A stretch of 64,000 nt of DNA from assembly GCA_026710965.1 (NCBI GenBank), contig JAPOQB010000272.1, positions 1-64,000 of the forward strand, given 5' to 3'. Within the stretch, counting starts at the first letter, position 1; every line of letters starts with the position of its first letter. Positions 27,484 through 36,601 of this stretch are shown here, in pieces. A model generated the notes under the pieces. It was not told the origin of the DNA. It saw only the letters and a list, made by a program, of their open reading frames with translations, and searched no databases. This DNA is from Deltaproteobacteria bacterium (lineage in GTDB: Bacteria > Desulfobacterota > Binatia > UBA9968 > JAJDTQ01). Made by a program: the position numbers and the translations under genes.

Positions 27484-28319
27484 CCGTGCGCCACCTGCAA
27501 CTCGGCCTCCGCGCTCTGCAACTCCTGCAACGCCAGACGGTACTCATGTTCGTTCGGGACATGGTGGTGCCAGCCGGCCTGGCCCTCCATGAAGCTCACA
27601 CCCTTGCCCTTCACGGTGTGGGCGAGCAACAGGCTAGGCCGTCCCGGAGCGAAGGGAATCTCATCGAACGCCGCACGCAGTTCCGTGATGTCATGGCCGT
27701 CGCACGTGCGCACTTCCAGGCCAAAGGCAGAGAACCGCTGCGCCAGCGGCTCCAGGCCCATCACGTCCTCGGTGCGCCCGCTGATCTGCAGTCCATTGCG
27801 ATCGACGATTACGACCAGGTTGTCCAGCCCGTAATGAGCCGCCGCCATCGCCGCCTCCCAGACCGACCCTTCGGTGAGCTCGCCGTCGCCGAGCAACGCG
27901 AACACGCGGAATCGACGACTGCTCCTCGCGCCGGCCAGCGCCAGCCCGGTGGCCACCGACAGGCCGTGCCCGAGGGCGCCGGTGTTGTGCTCGACGCCAT
28001 TGACCTTGCGGGTCGGGTGGCCGACAAAATGTGACTGGTAGTGGCTCAGCGTATGCAGATGCGCATCCGGGAAGAACCCGCGGTCGGCGAGGACGGTGTA
28101 CAATGCCTCGACGCAGTGCCCCTTGCTGTGGATGTACCGATCGCGCGCCGGGTCGGCAAAGGTAGCGGGGGCGACGTTCAGCACGTCGTTGTACAACACG
28201 TTGAGAATGTCGATGCACGACAGGCTGCCCCCGGTGTGGCCTGCCCCAGCCTCCTTGATGATCCGCAGCACCATCCGGCGGTAGCGGATCGACGTCAGAG
28301 CCAGCTCTCGATCCGTCAT
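27480..28319 (-). CDS. transketolase N-terminal subunit
   Basis: A 279-residue thiamine-diphosphate-binding half of the split transketolase. The cofactor motif is GDGELTEGSVWEAAMAA through VIVDRNGLQ, and the N-terminal GHTGGSLSCIDIL and HSKGHCVEALY segments carry conserved substrate and cofactor histidines. First gene of the minus-strand transketolase, isomerase, kinase operon, divergent from the DeoR regulator. Confidence 0.9.
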   Translation of the reverse strand: MTDRELALTSIRYRRMVLRIIKEAGAGHTGGSLSCIDILNVLYNDVLNVAPATFADPARDRYIHSKGHCVEALYTVLADRGFFPDAHLHTLSHYQSHFVGHPTRKVNGVEHNTGALGHGLSVATGLALAGARSSRRFRVFALLGDGELTEGSVWEAAMAAAHYGLDNLVVIVDRNGLQISGRTEDVMGLEPLAQRFSAFGLEVRTCDGHDITELRAAFDEIPFAPGRPSLLLAHTVKGKGVSFMEGQAGWHHHVPNEHEYRLALQELQSAEAELQVAHG

Positions 28320-28348
28320 CTGTCATGCACCTCTGAAATCCGCAGCCT

Positions 28349-28428
28349 ACCGTAAACGAATCGATGGTGATGGTCAACCTATTGTTGCTTGTTGCTCTTC
28401 GTTCCACCTATGGTATAGTGACCTCCAG
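28349..28428. promoter_or_regulatory. divergent control region between transketolase operon and deoR-type gene
   Basis: On the minus strand TTGACC (28377-28372) and TACGGT (28354-28349) are spaced by 17 nt, a weak promoter for the transketolase operon. On the plus strand TATAGT (28414-28419) lies only 9 nt before the regulator ATG, with no ribosome-binding site, so the regulator message may be almost leaderless. Between them is an exact tandem heptamer, TGTTGCT TGTTGCT (28383-28396), a possible operator for the DeoR protein. Function is inferred from position. Confidence 0.45.
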
Positions 28429-29241
28429 ATGGCAAACAGGGTGATTTCGAGCAAGGGGCAATCAAATCTGCTTGGCCAGCGGCGGCGGGTGAGGATCCTC
28501 GATCTGCTGCAGGAGGAGGGTAGCGCGCGGGTCAGCGAACTCAGCCGGGTGTTCGCGGTTTCCGAACCGACGATCCGGCAGGATCTGGACCGTCTGCAGG
28601 ACGATGGCCTGATCGTGCGCGAATACGGCGGCGCGTTCCTCAAGAGCACGCCCGACCAGGTGCGCAGCCTCAGCCTGCAACACACCGAGAACATGCAGCG
28701 CAAGAGCGCGATTGGGCGCAAGGTCGCGGAGTTTGTCAGTGACGGCGACACCATCATCCTGGACGCCGGTTCCACGGTCACCGAGGTCGCCAGGAACCTG
28801 GAGGGCAAGCGCGGCCTCACGATCGTCACCAATGCCCTCAATATTGCGTTGCTCCTGGGAGGGCACTTCGGATTCGAGGTCATGGTCACCGGCGGGGAGT
28901 TCAAGGGTCCGACACTGTCGCTGACCGGCGAGAAGGCTGCCGCGTTCTTCGACAAGGTTCACGTGGCCAAGCTGTTCCTCGCCGCGGGCGGAATCTCGTT
29001 CGCCGCCGGCCTTACCTACCCGGGATTCAGCGACATCTACGTGAAACGCGCAATGATCGCTTCGGCACGGCAGGTGTTTCTGGTGGCCGACTCCACGAAG
29101 CTCGGCAAGTCCGCCCTTGCCGCGCTCGGTGGGCTGGACCTGATTCACACCTTCGTAACAGACGACGGCATCGGTGCCGACGAGCGCGCCGAGTTCGAGC
29201 GCCGCGGTATCGAGGTCGTGGTTGCCGCGGTCGACAAATAA
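28429..29241 (+). CDS. DeoR/GlpR family transcriptional regulator
   Basis: A 270-residue repressor-type regulator. The N-terminal winged helix reads RRVRILDLLQEEG and VSELSRVFAVSEPTIRQDL, typical DeoR recognition text; the C-terminal DeoRC domain (GDTIILDAGSTVTEVARNL, later LVADSTKLGKSAL) binds a phosphorylated sugar. It sits divergently beside the transketolase operon and upstream of the nucleoside hydrolase, so it most likely controls both in response to a sugar phosphate. Confidence 0.9.
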   Translation: MANRVISSKGQSNLLGQRRRVRILDLLQEEGSARVSELSRVFAVSEPTIRQDLDRLQDDGLIVREYGGAFLKSTPDQVRSLSLQHTENMQRKSAIGRKVAEFVSDGDTIILDAGSTVTEVARNLEGKRGLTIVTNALNIALLLGGHFGFEVMVTGGEFKGPTLSLTGEKAAAFFDKVHVAKLFLAAGGISFAAGLTYPGFSDIYVKRAMIASARQVFLVADSTKLGKSALAALGGLDLIHTFVTDDGIGADERAEFERRGIEVVVAAVDK

Positions 29242-29322
29242 CCCGCCCCGGCGAACGCGCCTCCGGCACGTCGGCCTGAGCGGAATCCGCAAGTACAACG
29301 CGTGAATAAAGGAGAAGATTTC

Positions 29323-30225
29323 ATGCACTACGAGTTCCCGGACGACAAGAAGATTCGCGTTATCGTGAATACCGACGCCAAGAATGAAGCGGACGATCAG
29401 TACGCTATCGTACACGCGGTGCTTACGCCCGCGTTCGAGCTGCACGGCGTAATCCCGGCCCACTTCGGGACGGGAAAGTCCGCGCACAGCCTCCGCGACA
29501 GCCACGACGAGACCATGCTGCTGCTTGATCTCATGGATCTCCGCGAGCAGGTCCACGTTGCCGACGGCGGCGAGCACGCCCTGCCCGACGAACACACGCC
29601 GGTCGATTCGCCGGGCGCGCGCCTGATCGTCGAGGAGGCTCTGAAGGACGATCCGCGGCCGTTGCACGTCGCCTTCTACGGTCCGCTTACCGACATGGCG
29701 TCGGCACTGCTTCTGGAGCCGGCGATCGAATCGCGCGACGTCGTGGTGATCTGGATCGGTGGAGGCCCGTGGCCGCTGGGGGGCCGGGAGTACAACCTGT
29801 CCAACGACATAGGCGCCGCCAACGTCATCATGCGGTCCGGGCTCACCGTGTGGCAGATTCCGCAGAACGTGTATCGCCGGATGCCGGTAAGCTACGCGGA
29901 GCTGGCCGAGAAGGTATACCCGTGCGGCAAGATCGGCCGCTACCTCGTCGACCAGCTGGTGGAGCACAACTTGATGACGAGGCCGTCCGCCATGCCGTAC
30001 CGCTCGCTGGGCGACTCCCCGTGCGTGGGCGTAATGATGTACCCGGCCTGCGGAGCCTGGAGCTGGCGTCCGGCGCCGGAGTTCGAGCCCACGATGCATT
30101 ACCGTCACACTGGAGAGAATCGGCCGATTCGCGTCTACGAGGACATCGACGCGCGTTTCATCCACGAGGACTTCTTCGCCAAGGTCAAGCGCTTTGCCCG
30201 CGAACGGAACGAGTACGAGGGATGA
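29323..30225 (+). CDS. nucleoside hydrolase family protein
   Basis: A 300-residue member of the inosine/uridine-preferring nucleoside hydrolase family, which splits nucleosides into base and free pentose. The calcium-binding aspartate cluster appears as VNTDAKNEADDQYAI near the N-terminus, in place of the usual DTDxxxDD; the first Asp is replaced by Asn, so activity may differ. The ATG at 29323 follows AAAGGAGAAG. It sits 81 nt after the DeoR gene. Confidence 0.83.
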   Translation: MHYEFPDDKKIRVIVNTDAKNEADDQYAIVHAVLTPAFELHGVIPAHFGTGKSAHSLRDSHDETMLLLDLMDLREQVHVADGGEHALPDEHTPVDSPGARLIVEEALKDDPRPLHVAFYGPLTDMASALLLEPAIESRDVVVIWIGGGPWPLGGREYNLSNDIGAANVIMRSGLTVWQIPQNVYRRMPVSYAELAEKVYPCGKIGRYLVDQLVEHNLMTRPSAMPYRSLGDSPCVGVMMYPACGAWSWRPAPEFEPTMHYRHTGENRPIRVYEDIDARFIHEDFFAKVKRFARERNEYEG

Positions 30226-30311
30226 CAGGTGGGCTGTCGACACGATGTCGATAGCGAATACGCCGACGAATATCTGCGGTAGCACGGTCCGGACCGGGAC
30301 GCGGGTCTGAT

Positions 30312-31082
30312 ATGTCTGCGAAGACGGTCGTGGTTACGGGTGCGAGCCGCGGAATCGGACGAGGCATTGCGCGGCGGTTCGCGGCGGACGGGGCGCGAGT
30401 CGTCGTGAGCGCGGACGAAGATGCCGTGCACGAGGTCGCCGAGGAAATCAGGGGAGGTGGCGGTGATGCCGCCTCCCTGGTTTGCGATGTGACCCAAAAG
30501 GGCGATGTCGACCTTCTCTACCGGACCGCTTACGAGCGCTACGGCTCGGTGGATATCTCCGTGCAGAACGCGGGCGTCATTACCATCGCCCGCCTTGAGC
30601 AGCTCGACGAGGCGGCGTGGGACCGGATCATGGCGGTGAACACCAAGGGAGTGTTCCTGTGCTGCCAGGCCGCGGCGGCCTACATGCGCAAGAGTGGCTG
30701 GGGGCGGCTCATCAATACGGCCTCCGGGCAGGCGCGCGACGGGTTCATCTACACGCCGCACTACGCGGCGAGCAAGATGGGGGTGGTAGGCATCACCCAG
30801 AGCCTGGCGAAGGAACTTGCAACAGACGGGATCACCGTCAACGCTTTCTGCCCCGGAATCATCGATACCGAGATGTGGGCCTACAACGACCGCGTCTGGG
30901 GAACATTGCTCGGCAACTACGGGCCGGGCGAGCTCATGGCCGAATGGGTCGAGGGCATTCCCATGAAGCGGGCGGGAACACCCGAGGATGTGGCCGGCCT
31001 GGTTGCCTTCCTGGCCTCGGACGATGCCGCCTACATCACCGGCCAGACCATCAACGTCGACGGCGGCCTGATCATGTCGTAG
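30312..31082 (+). CDS. short-chain dehydrogenase/reductase (SDR)
   Basis: A 256-residue classical SDR. The cofactor motif is TGASRGIG (residues 9-16), the NAG motif is VQNAG, the catalytic Ser and Tyr/Lys lie in LINTASGQARDG and HYAASK, and the C-terminus ends in the usual ITGQTINVDGG. It probably oxidises or reduces a sugar or polyol of the same pathway. Confidence 0.9.
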   Translation: MSAKTVVVTGASRGIGRGIARRFAADGARVVVSADEDAVHEVAEEIRGGGGDAASLVCDVTQKGDVDLLYRTAYERYGSVDISVQNAGVITIARLEQLDEAAWDRIMAVNTKGVFLCCQAAAAYMRKSGWGRLINTASGQARDGFIYTPHYAASKMGVVGITQSLAKELATDGITVNAFCPGIIDTEMWAYNDRVWGTLLGNYGPGELMAEWVEGIPMKRAGTPEDVAGLVAFLASDDAAYITGQTINVDGGLIMS

Positions 31083-31140
31083 GGAGCGCTACCTGATCGG
31101 CGTGGCCCAAGTGGCGAGCGGCGTGCGATGATGGCGCGCG

Positions 31141-32331
31141 ATGAACCACGTCGAAATCAAGTACCAACCGGAGCGCACGCTCACCTATCTCGGCAGCCCG
31201 ACCGTCGCGCGCCTGCCGGACGGTGCGTTGCTCGCCACCCACGACTACTTCGGCACCGGCTGCCCACGCAACCATGAAGGGGAGCAGGGCCTGACCAGCG
31301 TCTACCGGTCGGAAGACGACGGCGCGAGTTGGTGCAACGTGACCCACGTCATGAACGCGTTCTGGAGCAACCTGTTCGTGCACGGCGGCGCGGTCTACCT
31401 GCTCGGCACGTCGCAGCAGTACGGGTCGATCGTGATCCGCCGCAGCGATGACGGCGGGTTCTCGTGGACGCATCCGGAAGACCACGGCAGCGGGCTCCTG
31501 TTTCCCGGCGGGCCACACCGCACTCCGCCCAACTACCACTGCGCGCCGGTCGCGGTGCTGGTGCACGAGGGGCGCCTGTACCGTGCGTTCGAGGACTGCA
31601 ACCCCATGCACTGGGGAATCGGCTTCCAGGCGTGCGTGATTTCGGCGCCGGTGGACGCGGACCTGCTGCAGGCCGCCAGTTGGCGCATGAGCAACAAGCT
31701 GCCGTTTCAGCCCCGGTGGACCCTCGACGAATGGGGAGAGGTCAGCCTGCCCGGCTGGCGCGAGGGAAATGTGGTGGCCGCCCCCGACGGCCAGTTGTGG
31801 GACGTGCTGACCTTCGAAGCTCAGCCCCTGGCCCAGGATGTCGCCGCCATGGTCAGGATCGAAGACGAGGGCCGGCGGCTGAGTTTCGACCCGTCCATCG
31901 ATGCCGGCGCTGCGGGCGGCTTCATCCCGTACCCCGGCGGAAAGGCCAAGTTCACCCTGCGCCGCGATCCGGTGTCGGGCACCTACCTCACCCTGGCCAA
32001 CGTGGTGCCGGACCAGGAGTGGCTGGTGTCCCGGTGGCGGGAGTCACAGCAGAAGGGCGTGCACCTGCATCAGCGCCAGCGCAACGTGCTGGCGCTGTGT
32101 GCGTCGGACGACCTGTGCCGGTGGCGGGTGGTGAAGACGCTGCTGGAAGACGACAGCGGGCTGCTGCCGGAGGACTCGCTGCGGCTTACCGGCTACCAGT
32201 ACGTGGACTGGCAATTCGACGGCGACGACCTGATCTACGTGGTCCGCACCGCGTCGCGCGGGGCGCGCAACTTCCACGACTCCAACCGCATGCTGTTCGG
32301 TCGCGAGCGCGGTTTCCGCTCCCTGCTGTAG
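31141..32331 (+). CDS. sialidase-fold (BNR/Asp-box) protein
   Basis: A 396-residue protein with a predicted sialidase-type beta-propeller. Two Asp-box motifs are visible, SEDDGASW (about residue 58) and SDDGGFSW (about residue 103). There is no signal peptide, and I see no proof of the sialidase catalytic set, so the true substrate may be another glycoside. It is the last plus-strand gene of the catabolic island, convergent with a PhyH gene. Confidence 0.75.
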   Translation: MNHVEIKYQPERTLTYLGSPTVARLPDGALLATHDYFGTGCPRNHEGEQGLTSVYRSEDDGASWCNVTHVMNAFWSNLFVHGGAVYLLGTSQQYGSIVIRRSDDGGFSWTHPEDHGSGLLFPGGPHRTPPNYHCAPVAVLVHEGRLYRAFEDCNPMHWGIGFQACVISAPVDADLLQAASWRMSNKLPFQPRWTLDEWGEVSLPGWREGNVVAAPDGQLWDVLTFEAQPLAQDVAAMVRIEDEGRRLSFDPSIDAGAAGGFIPYPGGKAKFTLRRDPVSGTYLTLANVVPDQEWLVSRWRESQQKGVHLHQRQRNVLALCASDDLCRWRVVKTLLEDDSGLLPEDSLRLTGYQYVDWQFDGDDLIYVVRTASRGARNFHDSNRMLFGRERGFRSLL

Positions 32332-32353
32332 CGGTACCGGGACGGAGCTCCGG

Positions 32354-33289
32354 TCAGGTCCAGGGGTCCAGGCCCAGCAGCCGGCGCCCGAGGCGGTCCA
32401 GCTTGGCGGGCTTGCCGTGGCGCTGCTCCCAGTTGCGCGGATCGCCCGGCCAGCCGCTCGCCGAACGCTGCTCGCGCCACGCGGCGATGCGCCCGCGCCG
32501 CTCCTCCTCGCTGCCGCGCGCGGCCGGAAACATGGAGATGTACTGGGCCAGGCGCGGGCGGTCGGACGTGTTCTCGCCGTTGCCGTGCGGCAGCAGCGAG
32601 TTCCAGATCAACAGGTCTCCGGCTTTGCCGGGAATCGACTGCACGTCCAGGCCGGTGAGGTCAGGGAAGCGCGCATCGCGGTCGGCGGGCTGGGTCGTGG
32701 CCCAGTCGGGAAAGCGCCGCGGAAAGCCGGGCACACACTGGAAGCCGCCCTGCTCCGCCGTAGTGTCGGTCAGATAGAGAACGCCCTGCACGCCGCACGG
32801 GATTGGATCCTGCAGGGTGTCCAGGTCCCAGTGGATGAAGCCGCCGTGCTGCCACTCGGGGCGGTCGTCGCGCACCGGCGGCTTCATGTTGGCGCGGTCG
32901 AGGGTGACCCATAGCTGCTCGGTCTGCCAGATGTCCACGAACGCCTGGTAGACGCGCGGGTACTGGCGGTTGTCCCACAGCTCCTGCTGCTGGTAGACCT
33001 CCACCATGCCGGCGCGCGAGATCGGAGACGCCTCCCCGGTGGCCTCGCGCGGCGCCGTGCGATACCAGCTTTCCGAGTCGCCTTCGTCCGCTTCCATGAA
33101 GCGCCAGATCAGCTCCACCATGGCGCGCAGATTCGCGCGCGGAACGGCGTCGGGGACCACCACGTAGCCCTGCTCGGTGAACTGTGCCAAGTCCGCGTCG
33201 CTGAGCACCCCGGTGCGTACCCGCCGTTCGGCGGAAACCGTTTCGTGGGGCAGCTTCATCACCTCGGGAACGGTCGCCACGTCCGTCAC
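32354..33289 (-). CDS. phytanoyl-CoA dioxygenase family protein (PhyH 2)
   Basis: A 311-residue 2-oxoglutarate-dependent oxygenase. The iron ligands are HWD in GGFIHWDLDTLQ and a distal His in SLLPHGNGENTSDRPR, which also supplies the 2-oxoglutarate Arg. The GTG start at 33289 overlaps the stop of the upstream dehydrogenase (GTGA), so the two are translationally coupled. The substrate is probably shared with the dehydrogenase but is unknown. Confidence 0.85.
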   Translation of the reverse strand: MTDVATVPEVMKLPHETVSAERRVRTGVLSDADLAQFTEQGYVVVPDAVPRANLRAMVELIWRFMEADEGDSESWYRTAPREATGEASPISRAGMVEVYQQQELWDNRQYPRVYQAFVDIWQTEQLWVTLDRANMKPPVRDDRPEWQHGGFIHWDLDTLQDPIPCGVQGVLYLTDTTAEQGGFQCVPGFPRRFPDWATTQPADRDARFPDLTGLDVQSIPGKAGDLLIWNSLLPHGNGENTSDRPRLAQYISMFPAARGSEEERRGRIAAWREQRSASGWPGDPRNWEQRHGKPAKLDRLGRRLLGLDPWT

Positions 33290-34311
33290 CGTACCTTGAA
33301 GCGGGAGATGATGTCTTCGACCCAGGCGTGGTTGGCATCCACCGTGCGCCCGGCGATGTGCGGCGTGTGCACGACGTTGTGGCGCCCGAGCAGGGGTGAA
33401 TCGAGCGGCACCGGCTCGCCCTGCCGGCGCCCCGGCGCAGTGGCGAACACGTCGGCGGCCAGGGCCAGCTCGTCGTTCAGGACGCGCCGGTACAGGGCGT
33501 CCAGGTCGCAGATGAAGGCGCGCGTCACCTGCACCACCAGGCAGCCGCGCGGCAAGGCGTCGATCAGTTCGGCGGTAATGATGTGATAGGTCTGCTCGGT
33601 GGGCGGCAGCATCGGAGCGAACACTTGCGCGTCGCTGACCAGGTCGTGCAGCTCGTAGCGGCGCTCCACCTTGGCCAGGGTGAACGCCGCCTGCGCCGCG
33701 AACGGGTCCCATACCGCCACCTCGGCCCCCATCGCCCCGCACCAGGAAGCATAGCGGCCGCCGATGTTACCGATGCCGGCCACCCGTACCCGCTTGCCGG
33801 CGATGGTGCCGTTGCTAAACCGCGTGTCGTCGCACATCTGGACGCCCGGCTGGCCGGGCCGGCCCACCTCGGGGAAGTAGCGCCACGTCTCATGATCCTG
33901 CATCATCGCCGCATAACGCTGGGGAATGCGACGCAGTGCGCAGATCGTCAGGCCCAACCCGACCTCGGCTACCGACTGCCCCCAGTACAGGTCGGGGCGG
34001 TGCGGAATGAAGCGCACGCCGCGCGCCTCCGCGGCCTCTACCCCATCTGCCGACATTGACCGGGTGCGTTGGTAATAGCACTCCTCCAGGGCGGCAAACG
34101 GTTCCAGGTCCTGTGCGTCGCCGGGAAACCCGAGCACGGCCAGCCGCTGCACCGATCCCGGATCCGGCACCAGAGCCGGCACCCGCGCCTCCGCGTCCTC
34201 GCTACGGTACAGCTCACCGCCGCCGTTCTCCTGCCAGCGCCGATGCCAGTAGTCGGCCACAAACGGCCACATCCGTTCGAAGCGTTCATGCACGCAAATC
34301 ACCGATCTCAT
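33286..34311 (-). CDS. D-isomer-specific 2-hydroxyacid dehydrogenase
   Basis: A 341-residue NAD(P)-dependent dehydrogenase. The nucleotide-binding motif is VAGIGNIGGRYAS, the substrate Arg lies in VQVTRAFICDLDALY, and the catalytic His in VVHTPHIAGRT. The usual DVFxxEP glutamate appears as ADVFATAPG, so the Glu that pairs with His is missing at its normal place. It is the first of a two-gene unit with PhyH 2. Confidence 0.85.
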   Translation of the reverse strand: MRSVICVHERFERMWPFVADYWHRRWQENGGGELYRSEDAEARVPALVPDPGSVQRLAVLGFPGDAQDLEPFAALEECYYQRTRSMSADGVEAAEARGVRFIPHRPDLYWGQSVAEVGLGLTICALRRIPQRYAAMMQDHETWRYFPEVGRPGQPGVQMCDDTRFSNGTIAGKRVRVAGIGNIGGRYASWCGAMGAEVAVWDPFAAQAAFTLAKVERRYELHDLVSDAQVFAPMLPPTEQTYHIITAELIDALPRGCLVVQVTRAFICDLDALYRRVLNDELALAADVFATAPGRRQGEPVPLDSPLLGRHNVVHTPHIAGRTVDANHAWVEDIISRFKVR

Positions 34312-34558
34312 TTGCCCTGTTCTCCTTCCCGCGCACAGATCGCGGCCACCGCCGCCGCGCGCCGTCCGGCACCGATGCTATCAGGTTGCGTCTCACCGTG
34401 GCCATGCGAAACCGCCCGCCCCGAGCCCGCCCCGCCTACCCCACTCCGCGGCCCGAGCAGCCCGCGGCGAAATTTCGAACGGCTACTTGGAGGCGAACGC
34501 AGGCATCGAGCCCGGCGCCTCTTGCCGCTCGACGGACATCCGATGGACAGTTGCCGGC

Positions 34559-35587
34559 ATGGCGCAGATCAGGGTTGCGGTGGTCGGAACCGGCGGAATT
34601 GCCCGGCAGCACGGCGCCGCCCTGGCGAACAACCCGCATGCAGCAATCGTGGCGGCGGTCGACATCGACCGGGACCGGCGCGAGCAGTTTGCCGCGCGCT
34701 GGGGCGGCGAGCCGCTCGACCGCCTCGAACCGGCGCTGCAGCGGTGCGATGCCGTGTACGTGCTGACCCCGCCGGGGTTCCGCCGCGAGTATGCCGTGCG
34801 GGCGATCGCCGCAGGCAAGCACGTGTTGTGCGAGAAACCGCTGGCCATTAGCGTGGACGACGGCGCCGCAATTGTCGCAGCGGCGCAGCGCCAAGGCGTG
34901 ATTGCGGTGACCGGTTTCAACCAACGCTACCGGATCGGCTACGGGCGCCTCCACGATACCGCGAGGGGTGGCTCGCTCGGCAGGCTGCACCACTTCTGGT
35001 GCCAGCGGTTCGGCATGGGCGCTGGCGCCCTCGGAACGGCGCGCGGCAACAACTGGCGTACCGCCCCCGCGACCCTATGCGGCATGACGGTAGAGTCGCT
35101 GTCCCACGACATCGACCTGCTGCGCTGGATCATGGCCGACGAGGTGGCGGCAGTGAACGGCGCCACCTTCAGTACGGCCACCGACTTGGAGGGATTTGAC
35201 AACAACGCCCACGCGCTGCTGCAGCTGCAGAGCGGCGCGTCGGCGGTAATCAACGCGAGCTGGTCGAGCCGCATCGGATTCAACAGCCGCGGGGTGCTCG
35301 GCACACGCGGCACCGCGTTCGTATCCGGCACCGCCCTGGGCAACAACGGCATCTGGTGCAGCCGCGAATTCCACCGCAAGACCGACGACGACGAGTTCGA
35401 AGTCGTCGAGATGCTGCAGGACGACCTCGACGACCAATCCTACCGCCGCCAGACCGACGACTTCATCCAATCGATCGCGACAGGCCACCAGAACCCTGCC
35501 TCCGTGGCAGATGGCCACAAGGCGCTACAAGTATCCCACGCCATCCTGCAATCTGCCCAAACCGGCAAAACCGTAACGCTGGACTGA
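34559..35587 (+). CDS. Gfo/Idh/MocA family oxidoreductase
   Basis: A 342-residue NAD(P)-dependent sugar or inositol dehydrogenase-type protein. The N-terminal Rossmann motif is VVGTGGIARQHGAAL and the conserved CEKPLAI block supplies the catalytic Lys. The ATG at 34559 begins the Rossmann strand directly; upstream in-frame codons are unlikely coding. It is divergent from the hydroxyacid dehydrogenase across about 250 bp in which I see no gene. Confidence 0.87.
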   Translation: MAQIRVAVVGTGGIARQHGAALANNPHAAIVAAVDIDRDRREQFAARWGGEPLDRLEPALQRCDAVYVLTPPGFRREYAVRAIAAGKHVLCEKPLAISVDDGAAIVAAAQRQGVIAVTGFNQRYRIGYGRLHDTARGGSLGRLHHFWCQRFGMGAGALGTARGNNWRTAPATLCGMTVESLSHDIDLLRWIMADEVAAVNGATFSTATDLEGFDNNAHALLQLQSGASAVINASWSSRIGFNSRGVLGTRGTAFVSGTALGNNGIWCSREFHRKTDDDEFEVVEMLQDDLDDQSYRRQTDDFIQSIATGHQNPASVADGHKALQVSHAILQSAQTGKTVTLD

Positions 35588-35598
35588 ACAACGGCCTT

Positions 35599-35775
35599 AT
35601 GGAACGCAACTTCAAGATCATCATCGAGCAGCATGTAGCCGGGTACGTCGCATACCCGCTCGGCTTGAAGGGCATCGTTGTCGGGCAAGGCGACACATAC
35701 GATCAGGCCGTGTGCATCGACCACGAACTTGTCGCGTTCGGTCGTCGCGAGCCGCGTAAACCGGTCGAACCGGGG
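35599..35775 (+). pseudogene. HicB-type antitoxin remnant
   Basis: Starting at the ATG at 35599 the text reads MERNFKIIIEQHVAGYVAY followed by GLKGIVVGQGDTYDQAV, which is the N-terminal half of HicB-like proteins. After that the frame continues without the expected helix and runs into a convergent gene, so the C-terminal part looks lost or frameshifted. No HicA toxin gene is adjacent. Confidence 0.5.
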
Positions 35776-35830
35776 GACTCTCGACGGAGCAAGCCGGCTT
35801 ACCGTGCTCGCCTCCCCGTGCCCGCGCGTT

Positions 35831-36574
35831 TTACACGTCCAGAATGCAGCGAGCCGCCGCGTCCAGGCGGGCGTGCGTCTCGGGGCGGATAAGCTTGCGC
35901 TGATCGTTCTGCTGTTCCTGGTCGCGGCGGACGAACGCGGAGTGCAGCGCCCACCGGCGCACGCGGCTGGAATTGTGGGTGCCGCCGTGCCAGAGATGCG
36001 AATTGAATACGACCACCGTCCCCGCCGGCGCCAACAGCTGGATCTGATCCGGGTGCGTGTCCAACAGGTTGGCCATCACCACCGACGGTACCCTGCCGCT
36101 GCGGTGCGATCCCGGCACCACCCTGGTCGCCCCGCTGCGCTCGGTGAAATCGACCAGTGCCCAGATCGAGTTGCAGATGAAGTAGTCGCCAGGCTCCACG
36201 GCCCGGTCCCAGTCGACGTGGAGATCCTGCAGCCCGTAACCGGGACGGGCAATGCGGCTGTTTACCGAATGCAGCTTGAAGTCGCTCCCGAGCACGTGCG
36301 CCATGGCAGCCAGAACGCGCGGATGCGTGATACACACCTCGAACATCGGATCCTGGTGAATCACGTCGTCCAGCGACTCCACTCCCTCCTGGTGCTGTAC
36401 CGATTCTCCCTGCGCAATCAGTTCGTCCAGCCGCGTGCCCAGCCGCCCCGCATGCTCGCGGCTCAGAATCCCCGGCAGCGGCAGAAAGCCATCGCGATCC
36501 AACCTCCCCTTCTCTTCCCGCGACAGCGTATCGTCCCGCACTCCCAACTCGCGGAGTGCCTGCCTCATTTCCAT
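35831..36574 (-). CDS. phytanoyl-CoA dioxygenase family protein (PhyH 3)
   Basis: A 247-residue PhyH oxygenase. The iron site is HVD in LQDLHVDWDRAVEPGDYF and the distal His in NSHLWHGGTHNSS, followed by Arg. It is the last gene of a three-gene minus-strand operon after two glycoside-hydrolase-like genes (27 nt gap), suggesting that it hydroxylates a sugar-linked product of those enzymes. The substrate is unknown. Confidence 0.85.
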   Translation of the reverse strand: MEMRQALRELGVRDDTLSREEKGRLDRDGFLPLPGILSREHAGRLGTRLDELIAQGESVQHQEGVESLDDVIHQDPMFEVCITHPRVLAAMAHVLGSDFKLHSVNSRIARPGYGLQDLHVDWDRAVEPGDYFICNSIWALVDFTERSGATRVVPGSHRSGRVPSVVMANLLDTHPDQIQLLAPAGTVVVFNSHLWHGGTHNSSRVRRWALHSAFVRRDQEQQNDQRKLIRPETHARLDAAARCILDV

Positions 36575-36601
36575 GCGCGCATTTCCCGGCTGTCCAACGG
36601 C

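Noticed and set aside
28462-30285. 607-codon minus-strand frame
   Set aside because: Opposite to the DeoR and nucleoside hydrolase genes, which have good motifs and ribosome-binding sites.
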